Assembly (NCBI GenBank): GCA_963576565.1
Contig: OY755048.1
Location: 2,362,501-2,426,500, forward strand
Reading direction: 5' to 3'
DNA from: Aspidapion aeneum
Taxonomy: Eukaryota; Arthropoda; Insecta; Coleoptera; Brentidae
DNA: 64,000 bases
This document shows positions 9,896 to 21,800 of the stretch, one piece after another. Position numbers and translations under genes: made by a program. The notes beneath the pieces are model-generated. The model ran no database searches and was not told where the DNA came from. It saw nothing but the letters and a program-made list of their open reading frames with translations. The stretch's first letter is position 1. Every line of letters starts with the position of its first letter.

Positions 9896-12800
9896 CTAAA
9901 AAAATATATAAATAATAAACCAAAGCTAGGATCCCTATACAGAGTGTTCAAACGCAAACTTAACAGAGGCTTTTTTGGGTATTTTTTAATGAAATTCGAA
10001 AAAAGCCTTCGAAAACTGGATTTTGCTTGTGAGAGGGACAGTTTTTGGCTTGAAATTTTTGTACAATCGGGGACTTTTTAAATTGCCGCCCTAGAAAATA
10101 AAAAAAATCCTATTTGAACTTCGGAAAAGTAGTTTGAACCAAAACAAAAAAATTGTGAACTTACCTCTGTCTGTATACATACATATTTCAAAAAATTTTA
10201 TATTTTAATTCTCTAATTGATTAATTTTGAAAGAAAAAAATAAAACGGCAATTCAAAAAGTCCCCGACTGTACCATTCTTTCCCTTCGAAAGGTAAACTT
10301 CACCGCTATGAATGTGTGTAAATGTACGGTAGTGGCGGTTAGCACCCTTAAAGGATCTAACCTGGCACTAACGCACGCTTTTCTGGGCCTGTTGTGCACC
10401 ACAAACCTACTGCGTTCGACTCAGATAATAATTTAAATACTATATAGTAAATAGAACCCAGTAGACTTCAAATTATATTTTAGGCCAGACACTTAGTCAT
10501 CATGATATAACCACATAATGTCATGGTTGTAGCCTTAGACCACTCGTGGGTCATAAACCTTTTGACAAAATCAACAGGGTACAGAGAGCCACAATGTGCC
10601 CGTACTAGCTATATATATTCATCGGTTTCACAACGTTCTACGTCTTCCGATACCCAATCTCCACTCGTTTCTGTTTGCCCATAATTCATCATCTAGACCT
10701 CTTATTCTTATTTCACTGTCTATTCCTTCTCTCCAGCTTTTTCTTGGCCGTCCTCGTTTTCTTCGGCCAGTTGGTTTCCATTGTAGTATTTGTTTAGGTA
10801 GTCTTTCATCATTCATTCTTTGTACAAGTCCGTACCACACTAGTTGTTTTGTTCTTATATACCCACTGTCATAATTTCTCTTATTTGATTTGTAACTCTT
10901 TCTCTTTTTGATTTCCCTGCTGCTCTTCTCCAATAGTCCATCTCCGTAGCGGAAAGCATTTTTTCTGTTCTATCCTTGATTGGCCATACTTCTGAGCCGT
11001 ATGTAATAATACTTTTTACAATGGTGTTATATATAAGCTTTTTGTTATGTTTTGATATACTTTGGTCCCAAATTATTCCATTTAATAAAGTTATTGCTTT
11101 TCTTCCTTGTACGTTTCGATCTTTTATAGCTTTGTCTAGTGTTCCGTCAGCTGTAATTTTTAGACCTAAGTATTTATACTCATCACAGGACTGAATTCGC
11201 TGCCCGGTATTTAAGATTAGATCCTGTTTCATTCCACCGATACACATATACTCTGTCTTATTGAGAATAACCTCTAGTCCCCACTTATTATACTCTTCTA
11301 TTAGTTTTCGTGTCATATATTCGAGGTCGTCATAATCCTGAGCCACTACTATCTGATCATCGGCGAAACATAAAGTGGTTTCGTCCAACGGAATTCCCAT
11401 GTTTTGGCATTTTCTCTTCCATACTTTAAGGACTTGTTCCAAGTATATCTTGAAGAGCGTCGGCGAGATACAGCAACCTTGTTTAAGACCTTTATTTACT
11501 TGAAAGCCTTTGGTTAGTTTTGCTTTTATTTTAACTTTTGCCTTACTATTGCGGTATAACTCTTTGATGGCCTTAATCAGTTGTACGCTTATGTTTGTGT
11601 TTTCCAACGCTTTCCAAAGTAGATTTAGTGGTATACTATCATATGCCTTCTGCAAATCGACGTAAATCAGATGCAGCAGCTCTTGTCCGTATGCCATTTT
11701 CTTTTCAATAACTTGGGTTATACAAGAGAGAGCCCGTACTAGCTTCTAGCTCCAAATAGGGACTCCATATACCCTGTCTCATATGGTGATTTCCTGAATG
11801 GCCTGATCACCGAATCCATTCAGAGAATCACCAAATTAACCTACCCCCTTTACCATAGATGTTATCTGGTGTTATCCCAAAGGTTACCAGTTAAAAAAAA
11901 ATTGTTAACATACTGGTCAAAGCTCATCCGTTACCAGACTACCCATTTACCCATGGACTATGCTATGATATATACACGGTGTTTCACAAACATTGAAACC
12001 AAGACCTTTTTGGGTATTTAGAGTGCGAATTTCGAGAAACGCTTGGACACGTCGATTTTGTTTGCGAGGGGCACGAACCCCCTGCGAGGGGTATACTTAA
12101 CCCCTATATTTTAAATAGGGAAAGTGGGTCTAGTGATACCCTGTTTTGAAGGCCTTTTGAATGTCCTTACAACCGTGTAAAAATTTCAAAAATATATCCA
12201 TTAGTTTTTGAGATAATTGCCTTCAAACTTTCAAATTTAACATGGACTGATAAAATAAAAATTTAATTAAAATTGTCGGAATCGGATTTAATTTTTATTT
12301 TTTCATTCAAACAAATATCTCAAAAACTAATCCCTACCCTACAAAAATTTTAAAATAGCCTGCCCATTTTTCCAATTTCCATCAAGAAATAACCGAAACT
12401 CTCTTAAGTTATCGTTGGAATACTCTGTATTTAAATTCTCTAAATAATAGTTACCTGAAACCAAAGTAGTCTTCTTCATGGAAATTATTAACGTAGTGAG
12501 AGCTTTTAGCACAAATGATATTTCTGACAAACGGTACCTAAAACAACATGTTAGTTTTTATCGTTCGAAGAGTTTCTAAAATACAAATTTTTTTAACTCA
12601 GACACTCCAGACAGCACAGGTCGTCTAATGGACGTTCTGGACCTAGAACGGACATATAATGGACATCCTGTACTGTCTGGGTGGTAGTCGACGGTGCAGT
12701 GGTCGGGTGCTGCAGACATTTTGAATATTTCACATTCCTGAGGTCAATGTAAAATGTAATTTAGTCAAGTTTATATCATTATTTTTGAGACAACTTTTTT

Positions 12801-15800
12801 TCGTTGGCCTATGCTATTTGTTATGGTAAACAGCTGATAACTGTCAAAAAGTTATCTCAAAAATTATGATATGAAGTTTAGTCAGGACGGATTTTGTTAG
12901 GCACTTCCAAAAAAAGCTCGAAGGCATGCAGAGGTTGGCGACCTTGAGCATCACCGGAGCTTTAAAGTCTACTCCTAAGAAAGCCCTGAATACTATCCTA
13001 GGCCTCCCATCGCTGTCCACCTGGATAAAGAAGGAAGCGATGGCAGCATATTTTAAGATAAGGGATGCGGGCGTGTGCAGAAGCGGTGGACAAAAAGGAC
13101 ATTCAGAGATCGCGACTGTGAGGGAAAAGGAGATTCCTCTATCGACGTACAGGCTAGCGATGCCAGAGAAGCGGTTAAGGGAGAAAAGGAGATACCGTGT
13201 TAACCATACCGCCAAGGGATGCATGGAAAAAGGACGGGGTTCAATTCCTTAGCGATGCCACGGTCTGCTATACAGACGGATCAAGGCTAACAGATCGGAA
13301 TTCGACCGGTGCAGGAATGTACGTGGAAGGCAAGGGTATTGGAAAAAACTACTCGCTGGGATCCAATGCAACAGTCTTCCAGGCGGAGGTTTACGCTATA
13401 CAGGCGGTAACATGGGAGGAAGAAATTAGGAACGAAACAGGAAAGCGCCTCTGCATCTGTTCACACAAATCATGTCCGCGGAGGAGTGCGCGGATGCACT
13501 TCAGGTGTTGGCCGGAGTAAGAGAGGTGGAGCTCGTATGGGTCCCAGGCCACATGGGAGTCCGAGGAAACGAGAAAGCGGGCGAACTCGCCAGGGGTGGA
13601 TCCCGCATTTCCCTTGCATTACCTCTCATCAGTGAAGCATTCAAGGAGGCAAGAAGAGAGGTATTTGAAGAGGAAGCCTTTAAGACGGAGGACCTTCTGA
13701 ATGTGAGGTGGCCAAATATTCTGACCTTTGTACAGAAGACGGGCAGATTCCTTAGCGAAGGAAGGACGCAGTAGAACTCAGAACGAAAGTGATACATCTC
13801 GAAATTTTGAGATTTTCACTTTTTAAAATAAAATTATGCAGTTAGAAATTATTAAAAATATCAGTGAGTGACAACTAATGATACATAGTCGAGGTTAGTC
13901 AAAATTCATATTAAAAATAATAAAAAAAACATTAGTTACCTTATGGTAAGCCCAAAAGTTTTTTGGGATTTTTCAACAATTTTATTTTTGGAGATAGTGG
14001 TTTTCTTTCTGAGAGTGCGATATATACAGGGTGTATATATAATTTTGGTTAAATAAAAAAAAATTTGCGGTATTCCGAGCTCAATTAGATGCTGTACCGA
14101 AATTAAAAATATCTACAGGGGTTTTTAAAATATTGGACTAAAACTAAAATATGTGTTCTTCTCAAAAGTGAAATATGGACCGGACCGGTTTCGTGGTCGT
14201 GGATTGGCATGGAACATTTGTTCCTGACTATCAGGACGTGTTCCAGACGTTGGAGAAAGTGAGAACCAAACAGTTTTAACAAGTTCCCAACGAAAGCCTC
14301 AAACCATCAGTATAATTCAATGCCGGTAGGGGTATTTTCCCTCGGAGTAGTTGTTTCTGGTGGTTTCACACAACTTATGCTCTACACGGAGCTACCGCCT
14401 ACATTCACCTGAGGATGGCCCAAACGGTCGAAACCGGTCCGGTCGTGGATTGGCATGAAACATTTGATCCTGACTATCAGGACGTGTTCCAGACGGGGAT
14501 CACTCGTATCCTCGTGATCGACGTTGGAGAAAGTGAAAACCAAACAGTTTTTATGGTGAGAATTGTTTGCTTTTTAAAAATTACGATCGAAATTTGCCCC
14601 CATCTTAGAATTTAAGATGTCGGACAAAATCATACTTGACTCTTCAAAATAGCGTGTTTATTCTTATTTTCTGAAAATATTTTAGTTTTTTTTTAATTTA
14701 TAGAAAAACACTACTTTTCTACCGCAAAAAGAGGTACAAATTAATTAATTAAGTACTTTTCTATAAATTAATAAAAAACTAAAACATTTTCGGAAAATAA
14801 GAATAAACGTGCCTATTTGGATGGTCAAGTATGATTCTGTCCGACATCTTCACTTTTAAGATTGCGGCAAATTTCGATTATCACCTTTAAAGAACAATCA
14901 ATTCTCACCATAATTTTTTTTTACTTCACTAAGATCGGTTCAGTAATAATTAAGTTATAAGGAAATGAGTACAGACAGGATTGCCAATGCAATCGTATAT
15001 TCTGTACAACATTGGCTGAAACAAAAATAGATTTTCTGAGAACCACCACACCGATTTTACTAAGTTGTACCTCGTTGGGCAGGGGAAAAGTAGTGATTTT
15101 CTATAAATTGAAAAAGTGACTAAAATATTTTCAGAAAATAAGAATAAACACGCCATTTTGAAGAATCAAGTATGATTCTGTCCGCCATCTTAAATTTTAA
15201 GATGGCGACAAATTTTGATTATGACTTTTAAAAAGCAATCAATTTTTTTTATTTCATCAAAATCGGTTCATTAGTAATGAATTTATAAGGAAATAAATGC
15301 AGACATGATTGGCAAGGCAATCATATAATATTCAAAACAATGGTTAAAAGAAAAAAAAAATTTGTATAACCAATGAACCGATTTTGCTGACTCGTACCTT
15401 GTTGTGCGTGGCAAGAATTCAGTTTTTTTATCGATTTCAAAAAATAATTAAAACATGTTCGCAACACAAGAATAAACGAGCGGCTTTGAAGGGTACAATT
15501 TTATATTGTCCGCCATCTTGGATTGTGAAATGGCAAACAAAAAAATACTCTGACAATATATGGGCCCCTAAGCTCACACTAGGTACTATAGTTATAGTGT
15601 ACGTGCAAGCTAATAAATCTAAAACCTGAAATATATCTTATTTAACTCCAGACAAAATTACCTTTTGTTTGATACCACACAAGCCATGTTTTGACTTAAA
15701 CTCAAATTTTTGAAATCTGCCCCCACCCTTAAAAAAACTAAAACTAAAATGTATTTTGTTTAACTCCGGACTCAATTACCTTTCGTTTGATATCACACAC

Positions 15801-18800
15801 GCCATATTTTCACGTAAACTCTAATTTTTTAAATCTACCCCCACCCTTTTTGAAGAAAAAAAAACTAAAATGTATTTTGTTTAACTCCATACTCAATTAC
15901 CTTTCGTTTGATATGACACACGCCATATTTGCACATAAACTCTAATTTTTGAAATCTTCCCCCACCCTTTTATTTGGCTTGTGTTCGGTGGATTTTGTTC
16001 ATTTTTAAATGGGACCATCTCGACCCAAGACCCAGCCTAGGTACCAAATTTCATTAAAATCGGCCTAGCGGTTTTTGAGTTATGCGCGTTGGTCGTTACA
16101 GACAGACAGACAGACATACAGACAGACGGCGCGACAAAAAAGTTTCAAAATCATCTGAAACGCAAAGATATATAAAAAAATTTGAAATCGGAGCAACTTT
16201 TTTTTCTCGAAAAAATTAGGATCACCATAGCTCACACTACTATAGTATAGTATATGTGTGAGCTAATATATTAAGTCAAAACTCTGATTGATTCTCTGCC
16301 AAGTCCAGTTTGTCCCATTAAAATCGATGGTATAGTTCACAGGTTATAATGTAAAAAAAAATATGGTTTTTTTGGCCCACCCGGTATAATATTAACTCAC
16401 CTGGGTAATGGGCATTTCCCGCTAAGTTTTTCATCTTCAATATACTTCTTAAGCACTTCTTGGAAGCGATGCAAAAGAGATGTGACAGCCAGTTGACCGG
16501 CAATATCATTGTTTTTATCGTCTTCGTTTGTTATCACAAGTTTATTATAGTCGCCATCTATTAAGGAGAATTGCAATAGCGTTTCGAAACAAGTTTTGGC
16601 AAAATCCTCTCTAAGCGTTAATTCCATTTCTCCTTCGTTTTTGACAGTTGTAGCTGAATGAATGGATCCTTTATTTAATAGTATAACAACTTGCATAATA
16701 AACTCTTTAGGAACCAGACTTGAGTATGGCAAAACTTCTGTTCGGAGAATTTCAATCATTTGACAATCAATCAGTTCATCAGAAACCATTTGATCCAGAC
16801 CTTTTTCCCCAGGCCCTCCAGCAGATGCACAACTAAAATCATTATTTATAGACTTAGAGAAGGCATGCGACACAGTTTGTCATTCAACATTAATTACAAA
16901 ATTGGAAAGCTTTGGTTTTAGAGGCAACGCAAAAAAAACTATTAACTAGTTACCTAGAATATAGAATACAGTTTGTACAAATTAGTGAGCCAAAACCTGT
17001 TAAATATGGTGTTCCTCAAGGAACTGTGCTTGGACCACTTTTATTTACAATTTATTTAAATGATTTGCTAGAGCTTGACATTCAAGGCTCAATGTCAAAT
17101 TTTGCAGATGTTGTCGTATTTATTAAGGACACATGGGATGATGTTAAAACTGTAGCGGAAAGGGATCTACATTTTTTCGTAGGCCTATGGAACGTGCACC
17201 ACTGCCTTTAGAGGGTACTAGGGTACATGGTTAAAAAGGAAATTTTATCCGCTTGCAAAATGATCCTCAGAATATTTCTAGAAAAGTTGACCGTTTTCGA
17301 GTTATTAGGAAAAAGGACGTTTAATGTTCGGGCGAGTCTTATGTCTATCCATACCAAGTGGGTTGCTTCTATCATTAAACGCAGTATCGGACCCCGTAGG
17401 GCCTGAACTATTACATAACCTACTAAGAACAGAGAACTGATTTCCATGTGATCTGGCAACTTTTAAGCCAACTTTTAAAACAGAAATCAAACCAGTGGCT
17501 GCTAACTTCCAAACACTAGCCGAGGAACAATCATATTTTAGAGCTAACGGAGTATGTAAAGTAGAAATGATGTCACTAAGTATGCCACCATTAATAACAT
17601 CCGGATTATCAGAGGTTCCTTTTTCACCGAAAGGAATATGATTTGTAACAGGCCAGTCTGCAATTTTGTCTTCCTGATTAGAATCATATTTAGAGTAATC
17701 AGGGGGTGAACAGTCAACTTTGAAAACGTCAGGAGAAGTTTAAATAATTCTGGAATTATTTTGCTATGGTTTTTATGCAAAATTTCCGTTTGAACAAGCT
17801 CCAAGGCATGAAAGTTTGACTAGGTAAATAAGAATGATCAATTTGTTTTGACTTGGGTAATTACATACATAACCGTAAACATTTGACAATAATTGTCAAA
17901 TAATGTAGTGACGTAACGGAGTTCCAAAACCACCAAAACTGACGCATGCGCAGTAACCGAAATCCTTTCTACCCGAAAAAGGAACATTGAGAATTAAATA
18001 GGGGTTCTGGCTTCAAGCAAGGAGGCGTCGCGTGGATTGTTCACATGTCGTGTGCAATGCATGCGTGGATTGTTCACATGTCATGTGCCATGCATACTTA
18101 TGTGTTGCATTGATTGATTGAAAAAAATTCTACCAAGTAGGTGGCAACTGGGTAAGTCCATATCAAATCAACCAATGGTTTGGACCTTGTCACTTTTGAT
18201 TTTCATAATTTTTGGTCAAATTCTTTATTAAGTAGAAAGAAGTAAAACTGCAAAATTTTAGATTTTTTAGCAGTCTAGTTTTTGAGTTATTAATTTTTTT
18301 TAATGCCTAATATCGTCTTTTTTAGTACTGACTTGATTTCTTTAAACCCTTGTTATTCATAAAGTCTTGGGCATATCGAGGTAAAAGTTGCTGTGTAAAT
18401 CTTACAGGTCTACAAGCTTAATTATGGTATGCCTAGTGGCATCCTTCTTGTAAAAAAAATGCAGGGGTCTCACCACAAAATTTATTTTTGAAGCAGTTTA
18501 AAAACGGATTTTTTATTTTGTCCAAGGCCAAGTTTTAAAAATTCATTTTTGTAAATTGATGTTGTTCAAAATTCTTTTATTTTACCTTAAATATAACTAT
18601 TTCACAATTCCTCTACTTTAATATTTTACCTATAAATCAGCCGTGACTGGAATTATACTATTTCAAAAGTTTTTAATCATCTTTACTTATTTATAGGCAG
18701 AAGAACAAGCTGGTTTCAGGGCGGGTAGATCGACTTCAGATCATCTCTTTTGTATAACCCAAGTTATTGAAAAGAAAATGGCATACGGTCAAGAGCTGCA

Positions 18801-21800
18801 TCTGCTTTACGTGGATTTGCAGAAGGCATATGATAGTATACCACTAAATCTACTTTGGACAGCGTTGGAAAACACAAACATAAGCGTACAACTAATTAAG
18901 GCCATCCAAGAGTTATACCGCAATAGTAAGGCAAAAGTTAAAATAAAAGCAAAACTAACCAAAGGCTTTCAAGTAAATAAAGGTCTTAAACAAGGTTGCT
19001 GTATCTCGCCTACGCTCTTCAAGATATACTTGGAACAAGTCCTTAAAGTATGGAAGAGAAAATGCCAAAACATGGGAATTCCGTTGAACGAAACAACCTT
19101 GTATACTTTATGTTTCGCCGATGATCAGATAGTAGTGGCTCAGGATTATGACGACCTCGAATATATGACACGAAAACTAATAGAAGAGTACAATAAGTGG
19201 GGACTAGAGGTTAATCTCAATAAGACAGAGTATATGTGTATCGGTGGAATGAAACAGGATCTAATCTTAAATACCGGGCAGCGAATTCACTCCTGTGATG
19301 AGTATAAATACTTGGGTCTAAAAATTACAGCTGACGGAACACTAGACAAAGCTATAAAAGATAGAAACGTACAAGGAAGAAAAGCAATAACTTTATTAAA
19401 TGGAATAATTTGGGACCAAAGTATATCAAAACATAACAAAAAGCTTATATATAACACCATTGTAAAAAGTATTATTACATACGGCTCAGAAGTATGGCCA
19501 ATCAAAGATAGAACAGAAAAAATGCTTTCCGCTACGGAGATGGACTATTGGAGAAGAGCAGCAGGGAAATCAAAAAGAGAAAGAGTTACCAATCAAAGAA
19601 TAAGAGAAATTATGACAGTGGGTGAACGTACTCTAGTGGATGATATAAGAACAAAACAACTGGTGTGGTACGGACATGTACAAAGAATGGATGATGGAAG
19701 ACTACCTAAACAAATATTACAATGGAAACCAACTGGCCGAAGAAAACGAGGAAGACCAAGGAGAAGCTGGAGAGAAGGAATAGATAGTGAAATAAGAATA
19801 AGAGGCCTAGACGATGAATTATGGGCAAACAGAAACGAGTGGAGATTGGGTATCGGAAGACGTAGAACGTTGTGAAACCGATAAATATATATATACTTAT
19901 TTATTTCGACGCCTAAGTTAAGATTACACAACCACACATTTCTGGAATTTCTCACTATCGTGGGATGATTTTGGTCTTCATAGGGGTTGCAACATTAAGT
20001 GGAAAATACCAACCAATATTTTTTCGATTTTCAATCTACCATTTCGATTTCGGTAACTACGTAAAATCAAATTAATTTCCAGAACGGATACGTCGCAAAC
20101 CCAAACAAACTGAGAAAACACGCTACGAAACGCCATGTTTACGCAACTTTTGTTTTTTACAAAAAGTCATCAGTCAAAATGATACGCCACCTCTGATATT
20201 TAATTACCTTACGGCCGATTTTGCCACTATTTTAATAGCAGTGGCGGTTCCTCCATAAGTGCACATGTGCACGTACACTCCCAAATTTCACTTAAAAAAA
20301 TATTAAAATCTGACCATTCTTTAATTAATAATTTCATCATAAAGTATCAGTAGACCCCAAAAGAAACTCACTAAAAACTTGAATACTAACTAAAAATTAA
20401 TACCCAGTATGTATGTGTTTGTATTTGACTTGAAACGAGGATGCGTAGGTCGGCTCCCGCCGGCTCCGCGCTTAACTGGATCCAAATTCTGTGCATTCTA
20501 ATTACGAAATATAGAATATTACAGTACACAGAATCTGGGCCTTACTTCGGTTCACGCTCTTGTGAATCAATTGCGGCAATCCATAACGCCCGCACCCTCA
20601 TGATGCCACCCACCGGTTGCCGTTGGCTGTGAAAGGTGCAGCTTAAATTAGTGCACTGAGACAACTTGGCGTAATCTGTTGGGTGTGGCTGCAATAATTT
20701 TTTGGTGTGCACCCCTTAAGTTTTATTCCACGCACAACCACTGCTTAAGAGATAAATAATGTAACTATTTTCATTAATATCAAACATTGCAGCGAGAAAG
20801 GGCGAAAAGAGGGCATTTATGTACAGGTTCTCAATTATTCTGAGCCCGTTTTTATGTAAGTACGTTTGTTAATTAATTGTTTCTTTATTTAAATGTAATT
20901 TATGTAAACGAGATGCCCATGGTGTCCACGTTTTTATAATATACATGCTACATAAATAAGATGCCTTATAACAATATGTGCACTTTAGATATTAATTTTT
21001 ATAGTAATAAAAATATCAAACAATATATGCATCAAGATATAAATAATTTTTTTTAACTATGATCCCATTTTCATCCCAAGGTAAAATTTAGCACACATGT
21101 AAACAAATAGTCTAAGGAAAAAATTTATAAAAATTAAGAAAAACAAAAAATCCGTTTTTGAGATTTCATCAAAAATATAATTTCGGCATAGACCCTTTGT
21201 CCTTTTTTGTAGGAAATGAGGCTATCAACACATCAAAGTTTGGCTTGTGAATCGTTCTCTACAGATAGCGAGTTTCAGCTAATTATCTTAAACGGTTTAA
21301 AAATTATAGAAGTTTAAAGAAACCGATGCAGGCTAAACATGGGTCAATCTTTTTATTTTTGGAAACGCATAACTCAAAAACTATGCAACCAAAAAATTTA
21401 AAAAATTGTATTTTAACTTTTTATTATGCGGATAATAACTACACAAAAACTCACTATCATCAAAAAACTCAAGGTTCAAAAATATTTTAAAATTGGTTGA
21501 ATTGATGTAGACTTACCCAACTGCAAACCAGCAAATATGTGGAAAATCGAGCTTAACTAGAAAAAGCTCTGCCACCTTACCTAACTTACCCTACTAACTT
21601 ACTTTTTATGGAATAAAAACGCATTTAAAGTTGCTCCAAGTTCTTTCCACATGCCAGAGAACTGATTTCCATGTGATCTGGCAACTTTTAAGCCAACTTT
21701 TAAAACAGAAATCAAACCAGTAGCTGCTAACTTCCAAACACTAGCCGAAGGACAATCATATTTTAGAGCTAATGGTGTATGTAGAGTAGAAATGATGTCA

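Larger units (their letters stand above)
18145..21528. mobile_element. Large element with long, diverged terminal inverted repeats
   Basis: Left end CAACTGGGTAAGTCCATATC at about 18145 matches the inverted right end CAGTTGGGTAAGTCTACATC, whose plus-strand complement ends at about 21526. Further inverted pairs continue inward in order for roughly 400 bp: TAGTTTTTGAGTTAT, TTTCTTTAAAC, GGGGTCT/GGGTCTA and AAAACGGATTTTTT. The interior holds retroelement A3 and a hAT-like MITE. No transposase of its own is visible, so it looks non-autonomous (foldback type). Confidence 0.65.

Noticed and set aside
10596..10874. Plus-strand ORFs opposite the retroelement RTs (also 19593-19955 and 55294-55608)
   Set aside because: They are antisense shadows of the RT coding sequence and shift with its indels.
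15384..15629. 81-codon plus-strand ORF
   Set aside because: Crosses the border between the CCGCCATCTT repeat and HINE copy 4, so it cannot be an ancestral gene.
16833..16873. Extension of MON2 exon 11 to an upstream Met
   Set aside because: No acceptor there is in phase with the two bases left by exon 10; the AG at 16833-16834 gives a continuous frame.
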